Assembly: GCA_022820675.1 (NCBI GenBank)
Contig: JAJEFC010000128.1
Span: 1-48,354, forward strand
DNA length: 48,354 nt
DNA from: Vicinamibacteria bacterium
Lineage (GTDB): Bacteria; Acidobacteriota; Vicinamibacteria; Vicinamibacterales; UBA8438
Direction of reading: 5' to 3'
In this document: piece after piece, positions 1-7,598 of the stretch
Position numbering within the stretch: position 1 is the first letter of the stretch
How the letters are laid out: each line of letters opens with the position of its first letter
Notes under the pieces: model-generated
Database searches by the model: none
What the model was told of the DNA's origin: nothing
What the model saw: only the letters and a program-made list of their open reading frames with translations
Program-made: the position numbers and the translations under genes

Positions 1-189
1 GGTGTTCGCCAAAGCCCCGGGCCGGCCCTCGCCATTCGCGAGTCCATCAACCAGCTCGAACAGCTCGACCGGTCCCCAGACCACGCGCCGCTTGACCGGA
101 CCCCAGACCACGCGCCGTACGTGGCGAGCCCGGCCGCCTTCGGACACGAGGAGGAACGGCCCGAGCGCCTGGTCGCCGAGCTCCGGTGA
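1..189 (+). CDS. 3' end of an unrecognised protein (partial)
   Basis: The first frame is open from the window edge to a TGA at 187-189 and has mostly G or C at third codon positions, so it is probably the tail of a gene that begins outside the window. The 62 visible residues are polar, with an acidic stretch near the end (GHEEERPERL). Two copies of a nine-residue unit, LDRSPDHAP and LDRTPDHAP, lie side by side and come from a 27-bp in-frame duplication. No family is recognised. The gene converges on the P450-fusion gene. It could be spurious, because no homology supports it. Confidence 0.4.
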   Translation, partial: GVRQSPGPALAIRESINQLEQLDRSPDHAPLDRTPDHAPYVASPAAFGHEEERPERLVAELR

Positions 190-284
190 GCCCGCCTGAC
201 CAAGGTCCGCGTGAAGCTGCCCGCTGAGGCGCAGCCACTCGGGTGGTGCGGGGCGCGGGGCGGGTCGGCGCCGTTTCCGGCAAC

Positions 285-304
285 GGCGGCGTGGAAACGC
301 CGCC
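285..304. terminator. GC-rich hairpin between convergent genes
   Basis: An 8-bp perfect stem (GGCGGCGT/ACGCCGCC) closes a GGAA tetraloop of the GNRA type. It sits between the 3' ends of the left-edge gene and the P450-fusion gene. There is no T-tract on either side, so termination is inferred from position and symmetry only. Confidence 0.4.
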
Positions 305-313
305 AGCGCGCCC

Positions 314-2296
314 TCAGCCCCGCCGACCTCTCACTCTGAACCTGAACCCCTTGTCCGGAACGAAGGAGGGAAAGAGGACCCAACGGTCCGTCTTCAGCTC
401 ATAGGTCGGCGGCGCCAGCTCCATGTCGACCTCGTGCAGCAGGGTCGCGACGATCAACGGAAGCTGCGTCTCGGCGAACCCGCGGCCGGCGCAGTGGTGC
501 ACGCCGACGCCGAAGGGCACGAACACGCCCGGCTGCTTGTGCTCCTCACGTCCCGGAAGGTAGCGGTCCACGTCGAACCGCTGCGGATCGGGAAAGTGCT
601 CGGGCAGGTCGTGCGTGACGAAGAAGGCGAGGAACAGATCCTTGCCCGCGGGAATCCGGTGTCCGGCGAAGTCGAACGACGTGGTCACCCGGCGTTGAAT
701 CCCCGGGACCGGCGTATACAGGCGCAGCGCTTCCAGCATGATCCGGTACAGGACGTCCAGCTCGCGCACCTGCGCCGCGTCCGGCGTGCCGCCGGCGAAC
801 AGGGCGTCCGCCTCGGCCTGCGCCCGTTCCCGCAACGCGGGGTCCTTCAGCACGACGTAGAGCATGCAGGCGCCGATGCTCGCCACCGTCTCGACGCCGG
901 CGAACAGCGGCAGGAGCGCCGTGAGCGGCAGGTCGCACTCGGGGAGGAACGTCGGGTCGGCGCGGTGCAGGGCGAGCATGTGGTCAATCGCGTTGGGCTT
1001 GCGGGCGCGCTGCTTCAACTGGTGCCTCGTCAACCACCGGTCCGACAGCTCCGCCGCACGGCGAAGCGCCCGTCGCAGCCGGGGCGTTCTCGGCAATCGG
1101 GGCGTGTGCAGGAAGCCGCGCGTCACGGCCTCTCGGAGAACCAGGCGCACGTCGTCGATGTACTCGCCGGTCGACGACTGGGCGACGACGGCGCTCGTCG
1201 TCTCGCCGACCAGGCGGAGCATGGCCGGCAGGCCCGGCAACGGCGCGTCCCGCGGCATCTCGGCCACGGACCGCCGGATGACGTGCACCGCTTCGGGGAT
1301 CTCCGATTCGATGAGCTGGCGGGAGAACCCGTCCCTGGTCTCGCGCCGCATCCGCACGTGGTCCTTGCCGTCCATGTTCAGCACGAAGCGCGAGGCGCCG
1401 AGCTCGGCACAGAGCGGGTCCCACATGTCGGACGTATGCAGATGCATGCGCTCGGAGCGCGACACGAACAGGTTGGCCTCCTGTCCGGCCATGGCGACGA
1501 AGTTGCGCGTCAGTGTCCTGACCTCGAAGATGGGTCCCGCGCGCAGGTGCTCCTGAACGAAGAACCTCCGCGGGTCGCGCGCCACGGAGAAGGTGCTGCC
1601 CACCAGCGGCAAGCCGCGGGCCAGCGGCAGACCCGCGGCGCCGTCGCGCGCGGCGCGGGCCGTCGGCCGCACGATTCGCACCAGCGTGGCCACGGCCCGC
1701 CCGATCAGGTCCAGTCGGCTGACGAGCTCGATGCGCTTTCGCGCCCTGGCGAGCTCCTCTGCCGTGAGGAGCTTTCGCCAGACGTCGCAGGCGTCCACCA
1801 GGCTGATGATCACGATGTCGGCGGGGTCGGGGATGTCGTCGCTGAACAGGACCCGCATGATGCGAAGCCTGACGTGCTCCGGCGCCGCTCCGTTCGTCGA
1901 CGGATAGCGCCGCGCGTGCGCCACCTCCGGCGTCAGCGACAGGAACGCGTCGTCGCCGGGCTCGCGGAGAATGCCCCGCGAGACGAGCCGGGCAATCGCC
2001 CGCTCGCGGATCTCGGGCCCGCGCCGGGCCGTGCGTTCCACCCAGTACAGGGCATCGCGCGTCTCTTCCGCGCCGGCGATCTCGGCCAGCGTGGGGTCGA
2101 GCACGTCGTCGCCGAGTGGCGTCGGATTGCCGGGCGTGAGGTGGTCCAGGTCGGTGTCGATGCGATTCGCCAACTGCAGGTCCATCAACACCGCGCCCGC
2201 GAGAACCAGATGCTCCGTACGCTCCGTCATCGGGAGGAGCGTGCCGTGTTGCTCGTCCAGGAGAAACAGCAGGAACTCTTCAGCGGCGAGCAGCAT
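314..2296 (-). CDS. GPP34 domain-cytochrome P450 fusion protein
   Basis: This is a two-domain protein of 660 residues. Residues 1 to about 215 look like the Golgi phosphoprotein 3 (GPP34/GOLPH3) family, a helical fold that in eukaryotes binds phosphatidylinositol-4-phosphate; the opening MLLAAEEFLLFLLDEQHG is typical. From about residue 225 a complete cytochrome P450 follows: I-helix AGVET at 466-470, ExxR (EALR) at 522-525, and the heme loop FGVGVHHCAGRGF with the ligand Cys near 602. The P450 should hydroxylate or oxidise a small hydrophobic molecule, and its place last in a type III PKS operon suggests the polyketide. The GPP34 part may tether the enzyme to membrane (inference). ATG at 2296 is preceded by GGAG at 8 nt; a GTG lies one codon upstream. 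Ordinary bacterial P450s are about 400 residues. Confidence 0.88.
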   Translation of the reverse strand: MLLAAEEFLLFLLDEQHGTLLPMTERTEHLVLAGAVLMDLQLANRIDTDLDHLTPGNPTPLGDDVLDPTLAEIAGAEETRDALYWVERTARRGPEIRERAIARLVSRGILREPGDDAFLSLTPEVAHARRYPSTNGAAPEHVRLRIMRVLFSDDIPDPADIVIISLVDACDVWRKLLTAEELARARKRIELVSRLDLIGRAVATLVRIVRPTARAARDGAAGLPLARGLPLVGSTFSVARDPRRFFVQEHLRAGPIFEVRTLTRNFVAMAGQEANLFVSRSERMHLHTSDMWDPLCAELGASRFVLNMDGKDHVRMRRETRDGFSRQLIESEIPEAVHVIRRSVAEMPRDAPLPGLPAMLRLVGETTSAVVAQSSTGEYIDDVRLVLREAVTRGFLHTPRLPRTPRLRRALRRAAELSDRWLTRHQLKQRARKPNAIDHMLALHRADPTFLPECDLPLTALLPLFAGVETVASIGACMLYVVLKDPALRERAQAEADALFAGGTPDAAQVRELDVLYRIMLEALRLYTPVPGIQRRVTTSFDFAGHRIPAGKDLFLAFFVTHDLPEHFPDPQRFDVDRYLPGREEHKQPGVFVPFGVGVHHCAGRGFAETQLPLIVATLLHEVDMELAPPTYELKTDRWVLFPSFVPDKGFRFRVRGRRG

Positions 2297-2568
2297 CACC
2301 CACGCTCCCGGTCGGTCACCCGATGTACCGCGGTAATCGGGTGGATGCGGTCCTGGTTGCCGCCGAGCCTCTCGAGCGCCCGGTTCTCGACCCGCACCCG
2401 TGCGCGAAGCATCACCCGCGCTCCCGGTCAGTCACTCGAGGCATCGCGGCGTTCGGACGTGCGGTCCTGGACGCCACCGAGCTTCTCGAGCGCCCTCGCT
2501 GGCCGGAGCGGCATCGTTCCTTGGCGCCGAGTGCGGTCCTGGACGCCACCGAGCTTCTCGAGCGCCCT
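2293..2568. repeat. Tandem degenerate duplications of the methyltransferase gene's 3' end
   Basis: A 36-bp string beginning gcggtcctggacgccaccga is identical at 2461-2496 and 2533-2568, 72 bp (24 codons) apart. A diverged third copy lies at 2347-2382. A second element, agcatcaccc plus about 20 bp, recurs at 2293 and 2409. In the minus direction these copy the C-terminal coding region of the methyltransferase. Two copies are in frame in the gene and the third lies beyond its stop, just before the P450-fusion start. Confidence 0.85.
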
Positions 2569-3039
2569 GTTCTCGACCTGCACCCGTGCGCGGAGCACCA
2601 GCAGGTTCAGCACGGAGGCGGTTGCGGCCAGGGTCCAGGCGCCGAACATCAGCGGCACCACCGCCATCTCGCCGCACACGATGACGTAGTTGGGATGCCT
2701 GAGGTAGCGGTACGGGCCGCTGCGGACGGGCGCGGCGCCCGGCAGCACCACGATGCGCGTCGTCCAGCGCGACCCCAACGTGGCGATCACCCATGCGCGC
2801 CCGCATTGCAGCAGCACGAAGACGGCGAGCAACGGCAACGACACCGGCGTCCGCGGATCGATGGTTGCGGCCAGGGCCAGCAACCAGCCGGCGTGCAGGG
2901 CGACCATCGCGGGGTAGTGCGCCTGGCCGGCCTCCACGGCGCCCCGCGCCAGGAGCGCCCGGCGGTTGCGGCGGGCGAAGCCCAGCTCGGCCAGCCGCTG
3001 AACCACGAGGAAGCCGACGATGACGTACGAGGCGGGCAT
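2428..3039 (-). CDS. Isoprenylcysteine carboxyl methyltransferase (ICMT)-family membrane protein
   Basis: A 203-residue integral membrane protein with several hydrophobic segments. It carries the ICMT-family signature GPYRYLRHPNYVIVCGE at residues 108-124, which contains the S-adenosylmethionine site motif RHPNY. In bacteria, members next to type III polyketide synthases methylate polyketide hydroxyl or carboxyl groups, and that is the likely role here. The ATG overlaps the PKS stop by one base (TGATG), so translation is coupled. The C-terminus is odd. The unit ALEKLGGVQDRT occurs twice, at about 159-170 and 183-194, because of a 72-bp tandem duplication, so the last 30 or so residues are probably not part of the ancestral fold. 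A long in-frame extension upstream lies inside the PKS gene and is ignored. Confidence 0.85.
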   Translation of the reverse strand: MPASYVIVGFLVVQRLAELGFARRNRRALLARGAVEAGQAHYPAMVALHAGWLLALAATIDPRTPVSLPLLAVFVLLQCGRAWVIATLGSRWTTRIVVLPGAAPVRSGPYRYLRHPNYVIVCGEMAVVPLMFGAWTLAATASVLNLLVLRARVQVENRALEKLGGVQDRTRRQGTMPLRPARALEKLGGVQDRTSERRDASSD

Positions 3040-4124
3040 CAGGCCGACTCCAGCACCAGGTACCCGATGGAGAAGCCGGGGCCCAGGCCGGTCATCAGGT
3101 ACCGCCGTGCCCTGTCGTGCCGCCCGTTGTCGTCGGTCCCGGTCACGAGGGCGCGCTTCAGGATGAAGAGCACGGTGGCCGCCGACATGTTGCCGTAGTC
3201 GCGCAGAATCTCCCGCGACGCCGCGAGGCCGCCGGACGGGAGACCGAAGGCGTCTTCGAGCGCGTCCAGCACCCTGGTCCCGCCGGGGTGGCAGATGAAG
3301 TCGTCGACGTCCGCGAGCTCCAGACCGACGGATGCGAGGAACTCGTCGGTGACGCCCCGCACCTGGTGTCGGGCGACGTCGGGAACGCCGCGCGACAGCC
3401 GCACCTCCAGCCCGTTCTGCGTGACGTGCCAGCCCATGACGTCGAGGCTGCGGGGCCAGGTGTGCTCGCCCCAGGCCCTGATCGCGGGTCCCGGCCCGTC
3501 CGTGGTCAGCACCGCGCCGGCCGCGCCGTCGCCGAAGAGCGCGGTGGCGACCACGTTCGCGGTCATCTGGTCGCCGCGGCAGAACGTGAGGGTGCAGAGC
3601 TCGACGACCAGGAACAGGATGCAGGTGCCGGGCTGGGCGCGCGCCCAGGCGGCGGCGCGCGCCAGCCCCAGGGCTCCGCCCGCGCATCCCAGGCCGAACA
3701 GCGGCAGGCGCTGCACGTTGCGCCGAAAGGGCAGCTCCTCCATCAGCCGGACGTCCAGCGTGGGCACGGCGACGCCGGTCGACGAGACGGTGACGAGCGT
3801 GTCGACGTCGCGGCACGTCCGGCCGGCGACGGCCAGGCTGTCGAGGGTCACCTGCTTGAGCAGGTCGATGGCCCTGTCGATGTACAGGTTGTTCTTCACC
3901 TCGAAGCTGTGGTCCCGCTCGTACCAATGGACGGGAGCAGCGGCGTACCGCGTCCGGATGTCGGCGTTCAGGAAGAGCTGCTTCAGACGGCCCCGCCTGG
4001 CCGGCGGAACGTCGAAGGACCGCTGGAAGAACGCCATCGCCTCGTCCTGGGGGACCCGGTGGGGCGGCACCGCGGTCGCGAGCGACGCGATTCGCGGCCA
4101 GGGTCGGTTCGACCCCGCCGTCAT
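3039..4124 (-). CDS. Type III polyketide synthase
   Basis: A 361-residue thiolase-fold ketosynthase of the chalcone/stilbene synthase superfamily, at the normal family length. The catalytic triad is visible: Cys147 in FGLGCAGGALGL, His279 in ICHPGGTRVLDA and Asn312 in DYGNMSAATVLF. The C-terminal GLGPGFSIGYLVL is the usual closing strand. The enzyme should extend an acyl starter with malonyl-CoA units and release an alkylresorcinol or alkylpyrone. The sequence does not reveal chain length or cyclisation mode. The start overlaps the upstream oxidoreductase stop by four bases (ATGA), and its own stop overlaps the methyltransferase start, so four enzymes are made from one coupled message. Confidence 0.93.
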   Translation of the reverse strand: MTAGSNRPWPRIASLATAVPPHRVPQDEAMAFFQRSFDVPPARRGRLKQLFLNADIRTRYAAAPVHWYERDHSFEVKNNLYIDRAIDLLKQVTLDSLAVAGRTCRDVDTLVTVSSTGVAVPTLDVRLMEELPFRRNVQRLPLFGLGCAGGALGLARAAAWARAQPGTCILFLVVELCTLTFCRGDQMTANVVATALFGDGAAGAVLTTDGPGPAIRAWGEHTWPRSLDVMGWHVTQNGLEVRLSRGVPDVARHQVRGVTDEFLASVGLELADVDDFICHPGGTRVLDALEDAFGLPSGGLAASREILRDYGNMSAATVLFILKRALVTGTDDNGRHDRARRYLMTGLGPGFSIGYLVLESA

Positions 4125-5857
4125 CGGGTGAGCTCCGCCCGCGTCGGGGCGCCGGGCGCGCACCGCGGGCGGGCGTCGCTCCGACCGGAGGCGAACAGCC
4201 ACCGGATCAGCCTGCTTCGCTTCAGACTGCGTCTTCCGAACGCCCCGACCGCCGCGCCCCAGACGACGGACCGCAGCAGCCCGCCCAACTGGACCGGGTC
4301 GAGCCACGACCGCGCTCCCGCCGTCCACATGAGCCGGAGACGCAGGGCGACCAGGTGCCGGAACATCCGAAACAACGAGCGCGGGATCTCGTCGTCCCGG
4401 CGGTGCTCGAACCAGGAGTGGTTCATCGCGAAGGCCGAATGCACCCTTGCGCCGGCGCCTGGCGGTGGCGAGGGCTGTCGCAGGGCCGCCCGGGCTATGA
4501 GCGGCTCGAAGTCGGTCAACTCCCGGCCCAACCCGTGGGCGGGCTGTCCCAGACGGGCCATCATCGCGGCGCCGACGGCATCGGCGTGATACCCGTTGAG
4601 CAGCAGCGGCAGCGCCATGTGAAAGAAGCCGACCACGTGGAGGTGCATGCGCAGGCGGCACTGATAGCCGGTCTGCATGACCTCGTACAGCCTCGCGACC
4701 TGCCCCTCCCCCAGTCCCTGGAAGCCGGCGTAGGCCCGGTCGAGCCTGCCGACGAATCCCTCGGTCAGGCTGCCGGCCAGGTCGCGACGGATGATGGCCC
4801 CCACCTGCTGAATGGCCATGGTCGCCAGCGCGAGACCGGTGCTGTACAGGGGATCCACGGTATCCGCCGCGTCGCCGACAATGAACCACCCCTGGGAGGA
4901 GTATCGCCGCCGGGTGCGGTACATGTAGTTCTGATAGAGGTTGGTGTCGACGACCCACCCACTCCGCACCAGGTCTCCCACGATCGGGTGCTCGCCCGCC
5001 ACCCGGTCGAGGAACTCCGGTATGGACGTCACGGGCTCGGGAAACAGGTCCGGCCGGCAGGTCAGCCCGACGCTCATCATCTGCCGGCCCGCTTCCACCC
5101 GCACCGGAATCAACCAGATCCAGTTGCCGCGTCCGAAGAAGTGATGCGTGGCGTAGTACGCGTCGGGGCGGCGAGCATCGCTCGCGACGGCGTCGATGCG
5201 GTCGAGAATGGACGCGTCGAAGTCGGCCAGGCGGAACCAGAACGAGCTGCGCTGGTGCGGGACGCCGTCGCCGAGGCGCAGTTGGCGCGCCAGCAGTCGA
5301 CGCCGTCCCGTGGCGTCTATCGTCCAGCGGGCCGTGTGCGTTCGTTCCCTCCCGTCGGCGTCCCGCACCGTGACCCGGTGACGCGCGCCCGAGTTCAGCT
5401 CGACCCGCACCACCTTGCCGTCGACGTGCTCGACGCCCTTGTCGTGATTGAGCTGCCGCAACGCGTCGTCCAGGGTGACCCGGTTGACGAGAAACGACGG
5501 CAGCGGGGGATTGGTGGGGAGGGCGTCCACGACATAGCGCGGGTCCGCGGGGGCCGTGGGATCCAGCTTGTAGTAGAACGTGAGTCCGTACTTGGGAAGC
5601 TGTTCCTCGACGAGATGCCGTCCGAGACCGATCTCCTGGAGAAGCTGCGTGCTGAACTCGACCAGCGACTCGCCCACGATGGGCAGGGTCCGGGCCGCCG
5701 GCCCCACCACGCTGACGTGCAGAGCGGGCATGTATCGCGTGAACCAGGCCGCCGCGAGGTTGCCCACGATGCCGTTTCCCATGATCAGCACGTCGCAATC
5801 CACTCTGGCCAAATGGCGCTCCTCGAACGGGTGTGTCCGCCCTGGCGGCGTCCGCAT
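4121..5857 (-). CDS. Flavin-dependent halogenase-like FAD oxidoreductase
   Basis: A 578-residue protein. Its N-terminal Rossmann fold contains GNGIVGN at 28-33. The motif WIWLIP at 246-251 fits the WxWxIP signature of flavin-dependent halogenases, and IVGDAADTVDPLYSTG at 326-341 fits the second FAD-binding region. Lysines at 89 and 97 are candidates for the halogenase active-site lysine, but I cannot tell which, if either, aligns. It may therefore halogenate or hydroxylate the type III PKS product. Related members of this superfamily only hydroxylate, so 'halogenase-like' is as far as the sequence goes. The ATG at 5857 is preceded by GAGGTGGTG. An in-frame ATG at 5989 has weaker support. It is the first gene of the four-gene operon. 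Confidence 0.85.
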   Translation of the reverse strand: MRTPPGRTHPFEERHLARVDCDVLIMGNGIVGNLAAAWFTRYMPALHVSVVGPAARTLPIVGESLVEFSTQLLQEIGLGRHLVEEQLPKYGLTFYYKLDPTAPADPRYVVDALPTNPPLPSFLVNRVTLDDALRQLNHDKGVEHVDGKVVRVELNSGARHRVTVRDADGRERTHTARWTIDATGRRRLLARQLRLGDGVPHQRSSFWFRLADFDASILDRIDAVASDARRPDAYYATHHFFGRGNWIWLIPVRVEAGRQMMSVGLTCRPDLFPEPVTSIPEFLDRVAGEHPIVGDLVRSGWVVDTNLYQNYMYRTRRRYSSQGWFIVGDAADTVDPLYSTGLALATMAIQQVGAIIRRDLAGSLTEGFVGRLDRAYAGFQGLGEGQVARLYEVMQTGYQCRLRMHLHVVGFFHMALPLLLNGYHADAVGAAMMARLGQPAHGLGRELTDFEPLIARAALRQPSPPPGAGARVHSAFAMNHSWFEHRRDDEIPRSLFRMFRHLVALRLRLMWTAGARSWLDPVQLGGLLRSVVWGAAVGAFGRRSLKRSRLIRWLFASGRSDARPRCAPGAPTRAELTR

Positions 5858-6060
5858 CACCACCTCGATTAGCTGTATTGGCGATGGACGCCGAGCGAGC
5901 GTGTGGGTGCGGGGCACCGCCGACCCTGTCGGCGCGCGGGTCGATTTCGCCGCTGCAGACGGTTCGGTGTCCCGAACGTGATAATACATAAGTCTAGCGG
6001 CACAATTGCGCGATGTAACCTATTCGATTGGTGTGCGATTGGCCTTATACAGGCACTTCA
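5858..6060. promoter_or_regulatory. Divergent promoter region of the PKS operon and LuxR gene
   Basis: This gap separates the PKS operon from the divergent regulator and holds the AT-richest stretch of the locus, at 5978-6055. On the minus strand TATTAT (plus strand 5981-5986) matches a -10 box at five of six positions. On the plus strand TATACA at 6046-6051 is a possible -10 for the regulator. Neither has a convincing -35. The region is presumably where the LuxR-type protein acts. Confidence 0.35.
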
Positions 6061-6308
6061 TTTGGGGTGGCCGCATCATCGGGAAGGCAAGTGCGCCGGT
6101 ACTCCGGGCGGTGCATCGACGCTTCCGGATCGGAGCGGTATGCCGTGCGAGAAGGCGTGGAGAACCCGACGGAAGGGCAGGGAGTTTGGGGTGGCCGCAT
6201 CATCGGGAAGGCAAGTGCGCCGGCACTCCGGGCGGTGCATCGACCCTTCCGGATCGGAGCGGTATGCCGTGCGAGAAGGCGTGGAGAACCCGACGGAAGG
6301 GCAGGGAG
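6061..6308. repeat. 124-bp tandem duplication upstream of the LuxR-type gene
   Basis: Two head-to-tail units, 6061-6184 and 6185-6308, differ at only two positions (T/C and G/C) that I can see. Each begins tttggggtggccgcatcatc and ends ggaagggcagggag. The unit length is not a multiple of three, so successive copies read in different frames, which argues against coding. The second copy ends ten bases before the regulator's ATG and supplies part of its ribosome-binding region, so the duplication lies entirely in the leader or promoter. Confidence 0.93.
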
Positions 6309-6317
6309 AAGGCGGGC

Positions 6318-7475
6318 ATGCACCTACAGGACCAGTTCGACCGCATCCTGCGGTCGCTGCACGAGGCGGCGTTCGACGACGCGGTCTGGCCGGCGACCGC
6401 CGGCCTCATCGACGACGCCTGCGGCCTGAAGGGCAATCACCTCGTGTTCGGCGGGGGGAGCGTGCAGTGGGACACCCGGATCTACTTCGCCCGGTTCTGC
6501 CTCCGGGGGCAGCGCCGCCGGGACCTGGAGCAGTGGTACTTCCGGGAATACTGGTTCCGGGACGAACGGGTCCCCCGCTTGAGGGAGCTGCCCGACGGCG
6601 TGCTGGTCCCCATCAGGAATCTCTACGCCGAAGCGGAGAGGAAGACGTCGGCCGCGTACAACGAGGCGCTGCCAGCGGGCTGCAATCAGGATGGCCTCAA
6701 CGTCCGGCTGGCGGCGCCGGGCGGCACGCGGGTGGCGTGGGCGCTCGGCGATCCGGTCGAATCGGGGGGCCGGCGGCCGGATCAGATCCGGATGATGGAG
6801 CAGCTTCTGCCCCACGTGCGCCACTTCGTGAGCGTCCGGACCGCGCTGGCCGAGGCCCGGGCCCTGGGGAAGTCGTTCGCGGAGCTGCTCGACGCGACCC
6901 AGGTGGGCGTCATCCACCTGGACCCGCGGGGGCGGATCGCGGCGGCGAACGATCGAGCGGTCGAGGTCCTGCGGCAAGGGGCGGGGCTGGTCGACGACGA
7001 CGGCGCCCTGCACGCCGTCGAGCCCGCGGACGACGCCGAGCTGCAGCGGCTGTTGAGGCGCGCCATGCCGCTTCTCGTCGAGGAGGGAGCCGGGGGCTCG
7101 ATGACGGTCGGAAGGCGCCCCCCGTCGCCGCGGCTCGTGTTGCACGTCAGCCCCGTCGAGCTGGACATGGACGCCCGTCCGCCGCGCGTCGCGGCGCTGG
7201 TGCTGGTCGTCGAGCCGGACCGTCAGCCGGTCATCGACGCCGACCTCGTGGCTTCGGCGCTGGGTCTGACGCCGTCGCAGAGCTCGATGGCGGTGATGCT
7301 GGCCAGAGGCTGCAGCCTTCGCGAGATCGCCGAGGCCACCCGTCGAAAGGAGGTCACGGTCCGCTGGCACCTGAAGCAGACCTTCAGCAAGCTGCGGATT
7401 GCCCGGCAGTCGGACCTGGTGCGGCTGGTGCTGTCGGTGTCGCCGGGCGCACCGTCGTCGCGGCGAGACCGTTGA
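6318..7475 (+). CDS. LuxR-type HTH transcriptional regulator
   Basis: A 385-residue regulator. The C-terminus, about 316-375, is a LuxR/NarL-type helix-turn-helix: GLTPSQSSMAVMLARG, SLREIAEA, then VRWHLKQTFSKLRIARQSDL. The middle, about 190-260, resembles a PAS-like sensor (LDATQVGVIHLDPRGRIAAAN), so it may bind a small ligand or cofactor. No receiver phospho-acceptor domain is seen. ATG at 6318 follows GGAGAAGGCGGGC. The frame stays open upstream through the tandem repeat to 6006, but those residues change frame relation between repeat copies and are not believed. It diverges from the PKS operon and is the likely pathway regulator. Confidence 0.85.
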   Translation: MHLQDQFDRILRSLHEAAFDDAVWPATAGLIDDACGLKGNHLVFGGGSVQWDTRIYFARFCLRGQRRRDLEQWYFREYWFRDERVPRLRELPDGVLVPIRNLYAEAERKTSAAYNEALPAGCNQDGLNVRLAAPGGTRVAWALGDPVESGGRRPDQIRMMEQLLPHVRHFVSVRTALAEARALGKSFAELLDATQVGVIHLDPRGRIAAANDRAVEVLRQGAGLVDDDGALHAVEPADDAELQRLLRRAMPLLVEEGAGGSMTVGRRPPSPRLVLHVSPVELDMDARPPRVAALVLVVEPDRQPVIDADLVASALGLTPSQSSMAVMLARGCSLREIAEATRRKEVTVRWHLKQTFSKLRIARQSDLVRLVLSVSPGAPSSRRDR

Positions 7476-7598
7476 CTCTGGCCGGTCCTGGAGGGTTGGT
7501 TGGGCGCCAGGCGGAGCCGCGGCCGAGGTGGTGCTGACGGTGCTCCACGCCGGGGGAGGTTCGACAACGAGAGCGGGTCGAAGCACCCACGAACCGCC

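Noticed and set aside
434..2689. Long plus-strand open frame of 751 codons opposite the P450 fusion
   Set aside because: It is antisense to a gene with clear P450 and GPP34 motifs. Its product is Arg/Gln/His-rich with no fold, as expected from high GC.
3039..5798. Reading the type III PKS as a 919-residue protein
   Set aside because: The first 558 residues are a shifted reading of the flavoenzyme gene. The PKS motifs begin only after the ATG at 4124.
6006..6317. Extended N-terminus for the LuxR-type regulator through the tandem repeat
   Set aside because: The repeat unit is not a multiple of three, so the two copies code different peptides; a good ribosome site precedes 6318.
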